A stretch of DNA of 64,000 nucleotides from an uncultured Pelagibacteraceae bacterium (GTDB lineage Bacteria > Pseudomonadota > Alphaproteobacteria > Pelagibacterales > AG-422-B15). A program made the position numbers and the translations under genes. Each line of letters starts with the position of its first letter. The stretch's first letter is position 1. Shown one piece after another: positions 54,290 to 64,000 of this stretch. The notes below the pieces were generated by a model that made no database searches, had not been told where the DNA came from, and worked only from the letters and a program-made list of their open reading frames with translations. The stretch spans positions 1-64,000 of the forward strand of contig CABZEU010000004.1 of assembly GCA_902524795.1 (NCBI GenBank), in the 5' to 3' direction.

Positions 54290-55582
54290 ATGATCCCTCG
54301 ATATTCAAGAGCTACCATGACTGATATCTGGAGTTCTAAATCAAGATTTAAAATTTGGCTCGACATTGAACTGTATGCTTGTGAAGCTATGGAAAAATTG
54401 GGGACTGTTCCAAAGGGTACAAGTAAAAAAGTTAAGTCAAAAGCTAAAATAAATGAGAAGAGAATTGATATTATTGAAAAGAAAGTCAAACACGATGTGA
54501 TAGCATTTCTTACATCTATATCAGAATACGCTGGACCCCCTGCACGTTTTCTTCATCAAGGCTTAACCTCATCAGATATTTTAGATACAGCATTCAATAT
54601 ACAGCTCATGCGATCATCTAAAATTATTGAAAAAGAAATGGCTCAGCTTCTTAAATCGCTAAAAAAAATAGCTCTCAAATATAAAAATACGCCTTGTATC
54701 GGAAGAAGCCATGGTATTCATGCAGAACCAACAACCTTTGGTGTAAAAATAGCAAACTTCTACGCAGAGTTTGAGCGAAATCAAGTGCGTTTAAAAAAGG
54801 CAACAAAAGAAATATCTGTGTGCGCAATTTCAGGTGCTGTAGGCAATTATGCCAATATAGATCCTCGTGTTGAACAGTTTGTTGCAAAAAATTTAGGCAT
54901 GAAAGCTGAAACTATATCTACTCAAGTTATCCCACGTGACCGACACGCTGTTTATTTCAGTACTCTTGGAATTATTGCCAGCTCAATTGAGCGCCTAGCT
55001 ACAGAAATCAGACATTTGCAAAGAACAGAAGTTCTTGAAGTTGAAGAATTTTTTTCAAAAGGTCAAAAAGGATCATCTGCCATGCCACATAAAAGAAATC
55101 CTGTACTAACTGAAAACTTAACTGGCCTTTCAAGATTGATTCGAGGCTACACAATACCTGCCCTAGAAAATGTCTCCTTATGGCATGAAAGAGATATCTC
55201 GCACTCGAGTGTGGAAAGAATTATGGCTCCTGATGCTAACATCATCATTGATTTTGCACTAGCACGTTTGAATAATGTAATCGCAAACCTTGTTGTTTAT
55301 CCTAAAAATATGAAAGCTAATTTAGATAAGTTAAGAAAACTACCTATGTCAGAAGGCTTAATGCTCGCCATGACTCAAAAAGGTTTATCTCGAGAAAAGG
55401 CCTATAAAATTGTTCAGCGAAATGCCATGAAAGTATGGAAATCTGGTCTAGACTTTGAAACAGTACTGGATACGGATAATGAATTAAAAAAATATTTAAA
55501 TAAAAAAGAAATATCTAAGATATTAGACCTTAAACACGCAACGAGAAGAACCAATTATATTTTTAAAAAAGTATTTAAATAA
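54290..55582 (+). CDS. purB: Adenylosuccinate lyase
   Basis: MIPRYSRATMTDIWS, GLTSSDILDTAFNIQL, GRSHGIHAEPTTFG, KGSSAMPHKRNP. Confidence 0.97.
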   Translation: MIPRYSRATMTDIWSSKSRFKIWLDIELYACEAMEKLGTVPKGTSKKVKSKAKINEKRIDIIEKKVKHDVIAFLTSISEYAGPPARFLHQGLTSSDILDTAFNIQLMRSSKIIEKEMAQLLKSLKKIALKYKNTPCIGRSHGIHAEPTTFGVKIANFYAEFERNQVRLKKATKEISVCAISGAVGNYANIDPRVEQFVAKNLGMKAETISTQVIPRDRHAVYFSTLGIIASSIERLATEIRHLQRTEVLEVEEFFSKGQKGSSAMPHKRNPVLTENLTGLSRLIRGYTIPALENVSLWHERDISHSSVERIMAPDANIIIDFALARLNNVIANLVVYPKNMKANLDKLRKLPMSEGLMLAMTQKGLSREKAYKIVQRNAMKVWKSGLDFETVLDTDNELKKYLNKKEISKILDLKHATRRTNYIFKKVFK

Positions 55583-55583
55583 T

Positions 55584-55829
55584 TTATTGTGAGAAATAAA
55601 TAGCTACTGCAAAAACTCCAAATATAAGTGCATAACCTCCAAAATAATAAAACTGATTTAAACTAGCATCCTGAATTACGTTACCGTAATTCTTTTTGGG
55701 CCTGGGGTTAGAAGCTCTCTTCTTTTTTTTAATTACAGATTTCTTTTTCTTTGTAATTCTTGAAGCCGTTTTCTTCTTAACCACTTTCTTTTTTTTAGCC
55801 TTTTTTGCGATTGCATATTTAATGTGCAT
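55584..55829 (-). CDS. Hypothetical Lys-rich protein with C-terminal TM segment
   Basis: N-terminal ~45 residues dominated by Lys (KKAKKKKVVKKKTASRITKKKKSVIKKKKR), C-terminal FYYFGGYALIFGVFAVAIYF. Confidence 0.65.
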   Translation of the reverse strand: MHIKYAIAKKAKKKKVVKKKTASRITKKKKSVIKKKKRASNPRPKKNYGNVIQDASLNQFYYFGGYALIFGVFAVAIYFSQ

Positions 55830-55843
55830 GTGGAGTGCAATAA

Positions 55844-56173
55844 TTAGATATTATCTTTACCAATGATCTCTTCTTTTGCCTGAAGTAAAAATTGGTCCAT
55901 ACTTTGTCTAAGTTCATCATCAGTTATGGATATTCCTTTTTCATCAAAATCTTTTCTGACTTTTCTAAAAACATCCATATCTCCATCCTCTTCAAGATCA
56001 GATTTGATAACTTCTGCAAAATATTCCTCAACTGCTGGCCCGGATATGCGAAGTTTTTCCGCAGCCCAGACACCAAGATACTTATTTCTTCGAGCCAAAA
56101 TCTTAAATTCTAACTCTTGATCTCGAGCAAATTTACCCTCAAAACCTTTTTTTCGTTCATCTAGTTTTTTCAT
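55844..56173 (-). CDS. DUF1476 family protein (alphaproteobacterial F1-ATPase inhibitor zeta-like)
   Basis: FEGKFARDQELEFKILARRNKYLGVWAAEKL...YFAEVIKSDLEEDGD; conserved position next to purB/purC. Confidence 0.88.
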   Translation of the reverse strand: MKKLDERKKGFEGKFARDQELEFKILARRNKYLGVWAAEKLRISGPAVEEYFAEVIKSDLEEDGDMDVFRKVRKDFDEKGISITDDELRQSMDQFLLQAKEEIIGKDNI

Positions 56174-56246
56174 TGTTTCTTTATACTTTTATTTAGATTT
56201 GAATTGAATTACATTTCTATCATAACAAATTTTTATACCACCTGCA

Positions 56247-56966
56247 ATGACATCATCGAAGACTTTATATGAAGGTAAGGCCAAAAAAATAATTAAAGGC
56301 CCAAAAAAGAATACTCTCATTCAGATTTTTAAAGACGATGCAACTGCCTATAACAAAAAAAAACATAAGATATTTAAAGGTAAAGGTGTCATTAATAATA
56401 AAATTTCTGAGCACATTATGGAATTTCTTAAAAGTAAAAAGATTCCAACTCATTTTGAAAAAAGATTAAATGATCGAGAACAATTGATAAAAAAATGTCA
56501 GATCATTCCTATAGAGTTTGTTGTTCGAAATATTGTTGCTGGTTCTATTGCTAAAAAATTAGGGCTTAAGGAAGGAATGAAGTTAAAAAAACCTTTATTA
56601 GAGTATTATTATAAAGAAGACAGTTTAGATGATCCAATGATTTCAAGAGATCACGTTGAAACATTTGGATGGGCTAATAGATCAGAGCTAAAAAGAATAG
56701 ATGGCATGTCTCTTAAAATTAATTCTTTACTCACTAAATTATTTAAAAAGAAAAATATCATTCTAGTAGATTTTAAAATTGAATTTGGGAGGCTAGCCTC
56801 AAATCCAAAAAAAATTGTACTCGCTGATGAGATTAGTCCTGACTCATGCAGATTGTGGGACATAAAATCAAAACAGAAATTAGATAAAGACGTTTTCAGA
56901 AGAAACCTAGGCAGCCTCATGGGCGCCTATGAAGAGGTTGCTTCACGATTAGGAATCGTGCATTAA
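56247..56966 (+). CDS. purC: Phosphoribosylaminoimidazole-succinocarboxamide synthase
   Basis: LYEGKAKKI, FKDDATAYNKKK, VVRNIVAGSIAKKLGL, LADEISPDSCRLWD. Confidence 0.97.
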   Translation: MTSSKTLYEGKAKKIIKGPKKNTLIQIFKDDATAYNKKKHKIFKGKGVINNKISEHIMEFLKSKKIPTHFEKRLNDREQLIKKCQIIPIEFVVRNIVAGSIAKKLGLKEGMKLKKPLLEYYYKEDSLDDPMISRDHVETFGWANRSELKRIDGMSLKINSLLTKLFKKKNIILVDFKIEFGRLASNPKKIVLADEISPDSCRLWDIKSKQKLDKDVFRRNLGSLMGAYEEVASRLGIVH

Positions 56967-56973
56967 AGGTTAA

Positions 56974-57213
56974 ATGCTAGCCAAAATCTATATCACACTT
57001 AAAAAAGACGTTCTCGACCCCCAAGGCTCGGTCATCGCCAATTCACTCAGGTCATTAGGTTTCAATCACATAGAAGATGTCAGGCAAGGCAAATTTATTG
57101 AAGTTAAACTAAATACTGAAAATAAAGAAACGGCCAATAAACAACTTAATGAAATGTGTGAGAAGCTTTTGGCAAACTTAGTTATTGAAGATTATAAAGT
57201 AGAGATAGATTAA
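56974..57213 (+). CDS. purS: Phosphoribosylformylglycinamidine synthase subunit PurS
   Basis: ITLKKDVLDPQGSVIANSLRSLGFNHIEDVRQGKFIEV; between purC and purQ. Confidence 0.95.
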   Translation: MLAKIYITLKKDVLDPQGSVIANSLRSLGFNHIEDVRQGKFIEVKLNTENKETANKQLNEMCEKLLANLVIEDYKVEID

Positions 57214-57217
57214 ATAA

Positions 57218-57889
57218 ATGAAATCACACGTTATCGTTTTTCCAGGATCAAACTGTGATCGTGATGTAGCGGTAGCAATCAAAAATATTTCTGGTTATCA
57301 ACCGCAAATGGTATGGCACAAAGAAACGTCAATTGATCAATCTGATCTTATAGTTGTGCCAGGCGGGTTTTCTTATGGCGATTATTTAAGATGTGGCGCC
57401 ATGGCATCAACATCCCCTATTATGCAAGATGTTGTGAAAAAGGCAAAAGAAGGTGTTCCTGTATTGGGTATATGTAATGGATTCCAAATTCTGATCGAAA
57501 GTGGATTATTAGATGGTGCGTTGATGAGAAATAATAGTCTGAGCTTTATATGTAAAGACATATTAATTAAGCCCAGAAATCAAAGTTCAGTATTCACAAA
57601 AAATGCTCAGGTGGCAAAAATGCCAATAGCACATAATGAAGGTAATTTTTTTGTAACCTCTGAACAATTAAAAAAAATTCAAGACAACGACCAAATAGCC
57701 TTCCAGTATTGTGACGAAAGTGGAAATGTAAGTGAACATTCAAATCCGAATGGCTCACTTGAGAATATTGCTGGCATTCTTAATGAAAATAAAAATGTAT
57801 TAGGCATGATGCCCCACCCAGAAAGAGCTGCAGAATTGGCACACGGATGTGAAGACGGTAAGACTATTTTTGAAAGTATCTTTAATTAA
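57218..57889 (+). CDS. purQ: Phosphoribosylformylglycinamidine synthase subunit PurQ
   Basis: [48 protein letters not shown]. Confidence 0.97.
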   Translation: MKSHVIVFPGSNCDRDVAVAIKNISGYQPQMVWHKETSIDQSDLIVVPGGFSYGDYLRCGAMASTSPIMQDVVKKAKEGVPVLGICNGFQILIESGLLDGALMRNNSLSFICKDILIKPRNQSSVFTKNAQVAKMPIAHNEGNFFVTSEQLKKIQDNDQIAFQYCDESGNVSEHSNPNGSLENIAGILNENKNVLGMMPHPERAAELAHGCEDGKTIFESIFN

Positions 57890-60093
57890 TGACAAACCGC
57901 AATTGGCAATTTCAAACGGAGCAGTCTCTTGTAGAAAATCATGGTCTCAAACTTGATGAGTTTGAAAAAATAGTAGAAGGCTTAGGCAGAGAACCCAATC
58001 TTACTGAATTGGGCATCTTTAGTGCTATGTGGAATGAACATTGTTCTTATAAATCCTCAAAATTTTGGCTCAAAAAACTACCAACATCGGGTAAACGCGT
58101 TGTGCAAGGACCAGGAGAAAATGCTGGAGTTGTTGATATTGATGACGGAGATGTCGCCGTCTTCAAGATGGAAAGTCATAATCATCCTTCTTTCCTTGAG
58201 CCATATCAAGGTGCGGCTACCGGAGTTGGTGGCATACTTCGTGATGTCTTTACAATGGGTGCTCGCCCCGTAGCTAATTTAAATGCCTTGAGATTTGGAG
58301 AACCCAACCATCCTAAAACAAAACATTTATTATCAGGCGTTGTCAGCGGTATAGGTGGATATGGCAATTGTATTGGTGTGCCAACCGTCGGTGGTGAAGT
58401 CAATTTTCATCCTTCATATAACGGTAATATTTTAGTAAATGCCATGACAGTTGGAATAGCAAAGAAAGATAAAATCTTTTACTCCGCAGCAGCAGGAATT
58501 GGAAACCCCGTTGTTTATGTAGGATCAAAGACTGGACGAGATGGAATCCACGGTGCAACCATGGCATCCGCTGAATTCGATGAAGATTCAGAAGATAAAA
58601 AGCCGACTGTTCAGGTTGGCGATCCATTTACTGAGAAGTTATTGTTGGAAGCTTGTCTCGAATTGATGAAAGAAGAAGCAATTATTGCAATTCAAGATAT
58701 GGGCGCTGCTGGATTAACATCATCCTCAATTGAAATGGCATCCAAAGGTGATGTGGGTTTAGAAATTGATCTTTCAAAAGTGCCAATGCGTGCACAAAAT
58801 ATGTCAGCATACGAATTAATGTTGTCAGAAAGTCAGGAACGCATGCTTATGGTACTCGATCCATCAAAAGAAGAAATGGCTAGAGATATTTTTAAGAAAT
58901 GGGATCTCGAATTTGAGGTGATTGGCAAAGTAACAGATACAAAAAGACTTATTCTCATAAAGAACGGCAAAGAAGAAGCCAGCATACCTATTAATATATT
59001 AGTTGAAGATGCTCCTGAATATCAAAGAGATTACATTGTTGAAGAACCATCTCCAATTAAAGAATACAAATCAGAAGACTTCGATCAGAATAATATTTTA
59101 AAGGACTTAAACACCATGATTATGCATCCCGATCTTAGTAGCCGAAAATGGATCTGGGAACAATATGATCATATGGTCATGGCAGATACTGTGGTAAGAC
59201 CAGGGTCTGATGCGGCAGTAGTGCGTATTCACGGAACAAATAAAGGACTAGCCATGAGCACAGACTGTTCTCCAGTATATTGCAAACACAACCCTTATGA
59301 AGGTGGTAAACATGCAGTTGTTGAAACATGGAGAAACATAATAGCTTCAGGCGCCCTACCAATCGCTATTACTGATTGTATGAACTTTGGTAACCCTGAA
59401 AAACCTGAAATCATGGGACAATTTGTAGAGTGTATTCGAGGTATGGGCGATGCTTGTTCAAAATTAAACTATCCTGTCGTTTCAGGAAACGTCTCACTCT
59501 ACAACGAAACTAATGGTGAAGGCATATATCCAACGCCAGCTATAGGAGGTGTTGGGTTAATCAAAGATTTATCAAATGTAAAAACGCTTTCTTTAAAAGA
59601 AGATGGTAACTTTCTATGCGTGGTAGGGGAAACAGCTAATCACTTAGGCAGTTCAAAGTATATATCTATTATTCAATCTAAAGAGGAAGGTGGAACACCT
59701 AAGATTAACTTAGACACTGAATTAAGAAATGGAAATTTTGTAATGGATGCAATACATCAAAAATTAATTGCTTCAGCACATGACGTCGGAGAAGGAGGTA
59801 TTTTAGTGGCTATATCGGAGATGTGTATGTTAGGAAATCTTGGAATAACAATAGAAATTGAAACAAATTTTCCACATGGCTACTTCTTTGCAGAAGATCA
59901 GTCTCGTTATCTATTAGAAGTAAATCCTACTAGTTATGATGAATGCCAAAAATTAGCAAATAAGAATGGTGTTCATCTTGAAAAAATAGGCATAGTTGGT
60001 GGAGATAAAATCAGTATTAGAAATATAGGTGATCAACACGTTTCTGCTTTGAAACGCAGTTTCGAAACGGGCATTAAACAGATATTTCAATAG
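57889..60093 (+). CDS. purL: Phosphoribosylformylglycinamidine synthase subunit PurL
   Basis: [48 protein letters not shown]. Confidence 0.98.
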   Translation: MTNRNWQFQTEQSLVENHGLKLDEFEKIVEGLGREPNLTELGIFSAMWNEHCSYKSSKFWLKKLPTSGKRVVQGPGENAGVVDIDDGDVAVFKMESHNHPSFLEPYQGAATGVGGILRDVFTMGARPVANLNALRFGEPNHPKTKHLLSGVVSGIGGYGNCIGVPTVGGEVNFHPSYNGNILVNAMTVGIAKKDKIFYSAAAGIGNPVVYVGSKTGRDGIHGATMASAEFDEDSEDKKPTVQVGDPFTEKLLLEACLELMKEEAIIAIQDMGAAGLTSSSIEMASKGDVGLEIDLSKVPMRAQNMSAYELMLSESQERMLMVLDPSKEEMARDIFKKWDLEFEVIGKVTDTKRLILIKNGKEEASIPINILVEDAPEYQRDYIVEEPSPIKEYKSEDFDQNNILKDLNTMIMHPDLSSRKWIWEQYDHMVMADTVVRPGSDAAVVRIHGTNKGLAMSTDCSPVYCKHNPYEGGKHAVVETWRNIIASGALPIAITDCMNFGNPEKPEIMGQFVECIRGMGDACSKLNYPVVSGNVSLYNETNGEGIYPTPAIGGVGLIKDLSNVKTLSLKEDGNFLCVVGETANHLGSSKYISIIQSKEEGGTPKINLDTELRNGNFVMDAIHQKLIASAHDVGEGGILVAISEMCMLGNLGITIEIETNFPHGYFFAEDQSRYLLEVNPTSYDECQKLANKNGVHLEKIGIVGGDKISIRNIGDQHVSALKRSFETGIKQIFQ

Positions 60094-60125
60094 TAAATAA
60101 TCAAAAATAAAGGAATTTTTTATAG

Positions 60126-60149
60126 AATATTTATTATTGAATAAATATT
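60126..60149 (+). repeat. Perfect AT-only inverted repeat (10-bp arms, ATTG loop) between purL and grxD
   Basis: AATATTTATT-ATTG-AATAAATATT. Confidence 0.8.
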
Positions 60150-60171
60150 AAAAGCAGTTAATTGTAATGTT

Positions 60172-60501
60172 ATGAACGAAACAGTACAAAATAATATCAA
60201 AGACATAGTTGATCAAAATGATGTTGTTCTTTTTATGAAAGGCACCAAAGTTCAACCTGAATGTGGATTTTCTAATGCTGTCGTAAATGCCCTATCATTT
60301 ATGAATATTGAATATAAAGACGTTAATGTTTTAGAAAGTGACGAATTAAGACAAGGAATAAAAGATTTTACAAATTGGCCAACAATTCCTCAGCTTTATG
60401 TAAAGGGAGAATTTATTGGTGGTTGTGACATTATATTAGATATGCATAAAACTGGTGAATTATCAGAGGTATTAAAAGAAAAAAATATCGCCCACGACTA
60501 A
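60172..60501 (+). CDS. grxD: Monothiol glutaredoxin (Grx4 family)
   Basis: VVLFMKGTKVQPECGFSNAVVNAL, WPTIPQLYVKGEFIGGCDI. Confidence 0.96.
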   Translation: MNETVQNNIKDIVDQNDVVLFMKGTKVQPECGFSNAVVNALSFMNIEYKDVNVLESDELRQGIKDFTNWPTIPQLYVKGEFIGGCDIILDMHKTGELSEVLKEKNIAHD

Positions 60502-61604
60502 CCGTGCTTTGATAAATATTCTTGAACAGACTTAAAGACAATATTTCCCCTGCTGATTAGATCTTTCTGCCAACGCTTGTTGTTTTGATTGAATGTATTC
60601 AACAGATTTTTTCTACTCCAATGATTCATTATATCTTTTTCATTATTCAATTGATTGTTTTGTGTCCATCTATTCTCGGCTCTTAAATTTTTGAAAACAG
60701 TTGTAGGACCAAATGTTCCAAACTCTTGGGTGATTGTTAACCATTCAATCGATGAAAATTCTTTTACTATACCTGAGTGAATATCTCCTGTTATTCGGTA
60801 ACCCACTCCTTGAGTTGGATCAAGTGGAGATACATGATCACCAAAAAGTGAAACTAGTATATTATATTTATCTTCTTTGATATCATCAGGCACAAGTATG
60901 GTGTCATATCCTGATTTGCCTAATCCAGTATGTAAATCTATACCAAAAACCTTTTTTGTATTATTAAGATTTCTTTTTAACCAATCTAAAATCATCTTAG
61001 GTCCCTGTTGAAGTGTATCACCGCCATATTGTAAACTCTGTGGTCTCGTATATTGCCCCTGTGCAAACCATTGCTTCACATTGGTGAACCCATACTTCAA
61101 CAGTAAACTAATACCTCGAGGTAAAAACATAAGATCTAATTTGGGTGGGACACTTTTGGGATTTAAAAAATCATCAATTTTCGCATATCCTTCAGGTTCG
61201 CCTTGATGATTCTTTATAAAGTTTCTGTTCATATCAACATTATTTTCATTCACCCTTCTGTGCCATGCCATACCGTATGGATTAATGATATGAATAAAAA
61301 CGATGCAATAGTCAGTGATGGGGCTCGCATTTTTGAGTTGCTCTAAAACTGATAATTGAATAGCTGAACCTGCAAATCCCTCAACGCCATGAATGCCCGA
61401 ACTATATAACAATAGGTTATCGCTATCGATTGACCCAATGGTTGCAATATCAATACAAAGATTTTCTTGATTAGGTCCTTTGCAATCTAAAGTAAGTGTA
61501 TCATGACTAACTTGGTGGCCTTGATCCTTCAGTTCATTAATGGACTTAATGAATCTATCTCGTGCTTGAAAGTAATCTTTTGAAAAGAAGTGCGATGCAC
61601 TCAT
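60498..61604 (-). CDS. DUF2817 / M14-like zinc carboxypeptidase family protein
   Basis: LLLYSSGIHGVEGFAGSAIQL, IHIINPYGMAWHRRVNENNVDMNRNF, GIDLHTGLG, TQEFGT. Confidence 0.88.
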   Translation of the reverse strand: MSASHFFSKDYFQARDRFIKSINELKDQGHQVSHDTLTLDCKGPNQENLCIDIATIGSIDSDNLLLYSSGIHGVEGFAGSAIQLSVLEQLKNASPITDYCIVFIHIINPYGMAWHRRVNENNVDMNRNFIKNHQGEPEGYAKIDDFLNPKSVPPKLDLMFLPRGISLLLKYGFTNVKQWFAQGQYTRPQSLQYGGDTLQQGPKMILDWLKRNLNNTKKVFGIDLHTGLGKSGYDTILVPDDIKEDKYNILVSLFGDHVSPLDPTQGVGYRITGDIHSGIVKEFSSIEWLTITQEFGTFGPTTVFKNLRAENRWTQNNQLNNEKDIMNHWSRKNLLNTFNQNNKRWQKDLISRGNIVFKSVQEYLSKHG

Positions 61605-61611
61605 TTGGGAT

Positions 61612-62229
61612 TTATCGAGAATAATACTCGATGACTAGTTTTGGATCCATCTGTGTTGCATATGGAACTTCAGCAAACTGTGGCGTACGAATAAATGTTG
61701 AAGAACATTTCTTTTCATCGACAGTAATATAACCTGGAATATCACGCTCTTGACTTTTCATTGCTTCAATAACAATCTCCATTTCTTTAGACTTATCTTT
61801 AACTTCAATGACATCGCCTTCAGTAACACGGTAGCTTGAGATATTTACTCTTTTACCATTTACTTTGACATGACCATGATTGATGAATTGTCGTGCCGCA
61901 AAAACAGTTGGGACAAACTTTGAACGATAAACGATCGTATCCAATCTTCTTTCTAGAAGAGCAATTAAATTTTCTCCTGAGTCACCCTTTTGTCTGATGG
62001 CCTCTTTATAACAATTACGGAATTGTCTCTCGTTTAGGTTTCCATAATAGCCCTTTAATTTTTGCTTAGCATGCAACTGAACACCATAGTCAGATAGTTT
62101 TCCAGTATGCTTCTGTCCATGTTGACCAGGTCTGTATTTTCTTAAATTAAACGGGCTTTTGGGTCTTCCCCATAGGTTAACACTGAGACGTCTATCGATT
62201 TTGTGTTTTTGTGCTATTCGTTTTGTCAT
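61612..62229 (-). CDS. rpsD: 30S ribosomal protein S4
   Basis: [65 protein letters not shown]. Confidence 0.98.
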   Translation of the reverse strand: MTKRIAQKHKIDRRLSVNLWGRPKSPFNLRKYRPGQHGQKHTGKLSDYGVQLHAKQKLKGYYGNLNERQFRNCYKEAIRQKGDSGENLIALLERRLDTIVYRSKFVPTVFAARQFINHGHVKVNGKRVNISSYRVTEGDVIEVKDKSKEMEIVIEAMKSQERDIPGYITVDEKKCSSTFIRTPQFAEVPYATQMDPKLVIEYYSR

Positions 62230-62282
62230 ATATTGTGATCCGTGGTTTATACTGTTTTCCTCAATATTGTCAAACCAGAATA

Positions 62283-63020
62283 CTAAATTTCCTCAGTTTT
62301 CCTATAATCTGACAGAACTGTGACTACTCCTCTCAGTGTTGCAATTTCTCTATCGCTGAGATCAGCCCGGTGAAAGATATTCCTAAGATTTTGCTTCATT
62401 TTTGGCATTTTTTCTTCGGGTTGAAAGAAACCTCTGTTTTCCAACTCTTTTTCAATATGATCAAAAAAATGCATCAGTTCATTTTGATTGCCACGCGTTA
62501 GTGAATTCTCATCAACTACTTTTTCATCATCATGCATTAATGAAAATATCGAATAACAAAATACATTAACAGCATGTGAAAGATTCAAAGATGAAAAGTT
62601 TTCGTGCGTATCAATCGTCACGCATCGTGTCACTAAAGAAAGATGGTCATTAGTCAAGCCTGATGCTTCACCGCCAAACACAACCGCTAACTTATCATTA
62701 CTGTGTTCATTGTGTATTTCCCTAATGATAGATTTATTGTCAGTGAACTGTTTACTCATATCACGCTTTCGAGCTGTATAGGCAATGGAGAGTGTGGAAT
62801 CGCTGAGTGCCTCTCTTAAGGTAGAGTAAACTTTTGCGCTCTCTATAATTGATTTGGCATCGACTGATACTGCATATGCCTTTTCTGATGGCCAATCTAA
62901 TTTAGGATTAACTAGCCTCAGGTCAGAAAAACCAAAATTATACATGGAACGTGCAACCAGACCTATATTTTCAGGAAGTTGAGTATCAACCAAGATAATT
63001 GAAATATTATTTGAAGACAT
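62283..63020 (-). CDS. TrmJ-like tRNA/rRNA 2'-O-methyltransferase (SpoU family)
   Basis: [59 protein letters not shown]. Confidence 0.93.
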   Translation of the reverse strand: MSSNNISIILVDTQLPENIGLVARSMYNFGFSDLRLVNPKLDWPSEKAYAVSVDAKSIIESAKVYSTLREALSDSTLSIAYTARKRDMSKQFTDNKSIIREIHNEHSNDKLAVVFGGEASGLTNDHLSLVTRCVTIDTHENFSSLNLSHAVNVFCYSIFSLMHDDEKVVDENSLTRGNQNELMHFFDHIEKELENRGFFQPEEKMPKMKQNLRNIFHRADLSDREIATLRGVVTVLSDYRKTEEI

Positions 63021-63023
63021 GTA

Positions 63024-64000
63024 CTAACTAAGGACCGCAGCCTTTTCTTTCATCAATTTGTACTCAACACTATCAATCAGTGCTCTAAAGGAGGCTTCAA
63101 TAATATTTTCTGAAACACCAATTGTGTACCAACTCTTTTTATCTTTATCAGAACTTTCAATTGATACTCTGGTAATCGCATCAGTTCCTGTGTTTAAAAT
63201 TCTTACTTTATAGTCGATAAGTGATAAATCCTTGATCAATTCAGCATAACCACTTGATTGAAAATTATTCCTTAAAGCATTGTCTAATGCATTAACTGGT
63301 CCTACACCTTGTCCAGTACCTATAAGTTCTTCTTTACCAAATTTTAATTTTACCTCGGCATCTGATATTGTTTTACCTTCACCACCTGAATTTTTTACGT
63401 TCACATTAAAATTGACAACTTCAAAATAAGTTGGCATTTCAGCAATGACCTTTTTCACTAAAATTTCAAATGAAGCATCAGCACCATCGTATGAATATCC
63501 AATAAATTCACGTTCTTTCACTCGATCGAGAATTTTTTGTATGGTTTGATCATCGTTATTAATCTGAATCCCAGTGGATTTTAATCGTGCAAGAATATTT
63601 GATTTTCCTGATTGTTCTGAAATGATGATTTGGCGATGATTGCCCACTAACTCAGGATCGATATGTTCATAAGTTTTAGGGTCTTTGTTTACTGCTGAGA
63701 CGTGCAATCCTCCCTTATGCGCAAATGCTGCTGAGCCTACATAAGGTGCTGTTCTATTGGGTACACGATTTAATATTTCATCTAAAAGTCTTGAAAGTTC
63801 GGTTAACTGACCAAGATTTTTAGTATCAATGGATAGATTAAATTTATCGATATATTCATCCTTCAAAGCAAAAGTAGGGAGAAGAGTGATTAAATTAGCA
63901 TTTCCGCATCGTTCACCAAGTCCATTAATCGTACCTTGTACTTGTCTGACCCCAGCATGAACTGCGGCTAATGAATTTGCTACAGCATTTCCGGTATCAT
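63024..64000 (-). CDS. cimA: Citramalate synthase-like (CimA / LeuA-HMGL family), 5' end outside window
   Basis: Frame stays open to the window edge (DTGNAVANSLAAVHAGVRQVQGTINGLGERCGNANL...); AHKGGLHVSAVNKDPKTYEHIDPELVGN; LeuA-type C-terminal regulatory domain. Confidence 0.9.
   Translation of the reverse strand, partial: DTGNAVANSLAAVHAGVRQVQGTINGLGERCGNANLITLLPTFALKDEYIDKFNLSIDTKNLGQLTELSRLLDEILNRVPNRTAPYVGSAAFAHKGGLHVSAVNKDPKTYEHIDPELVGNHRQIIISEQSGKSNILARLKSTGIQINNDDQTIQKILDRVKEREFIGYSYDGADASFEILVKKVIAEMPTYFEVVNFNVNVKNSGGEGKTISDAEVKLKFGKEELIGTGQGVGPVNALDNALRNNFQSSGYAELIKDLSLIDYKVRILNTGTDAITRVSIESSDKDKKSWYTIGVSENIIEASFRALIDSVEYKLMKEKAAVLS

Overview
AT-rich 64 kb window from a streamlined, probably marine alphaproteobacterium. 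The lineage is inferred from a proteorhodopsin, the purB-DUF1476-purCSQL synteny and low GC; a SAR11/HIMB59-like group is possible but untested. The centre is a roughly 29 kb minus-strand run of information-processing genes: tRNA-Tyr, tRNA-Gly, tuf, tRNA-Trp, secE, nusG, rplKAJL, rpoBC, rpsLG, fusA, then the S10, spc and alpha operons through rplQ. It is flanked by housekeeping and metabolic genes: topA, aldehyde dehydrogenase, panC, mgtE, lipB, a BBOX/TauD dioxygenase, a propionyl-CoA carboxylase pair, formate dehydrogenase, glpK, nadK, purine genes, rpsD and citramalate synthase. The accessory region, about 42.2-52 kb, is the most interesting part. (1) A ~780 bp insertion sits between an intact tRNA-Thr(TGT) and a 53-nt copy of its 3' part (52/53 identical), and carries one PD-(D/E)XK nuclease-like gene with no integrase. 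(2) An inverse-autotransporter-type beta-barrel lacks a passenger and is followed in the same frame, after one TAG stop, by a separately secreted Cys-containing protein. (3) A proteorhodopsin carries Gln at the spectral-tuning position (predicted blue-absorbing) and has a strong terminator. (4) There are several apparently regulatory structures: a terminator-like hairpin between a consensus-like promoter and rpsL, a perfect hairpin abutting the rpoB start codon, and adjoining palindromes at the formate dehydrogenase promoter. No rRNA genes, CRISPR arrays, transposases or integrases were seen.
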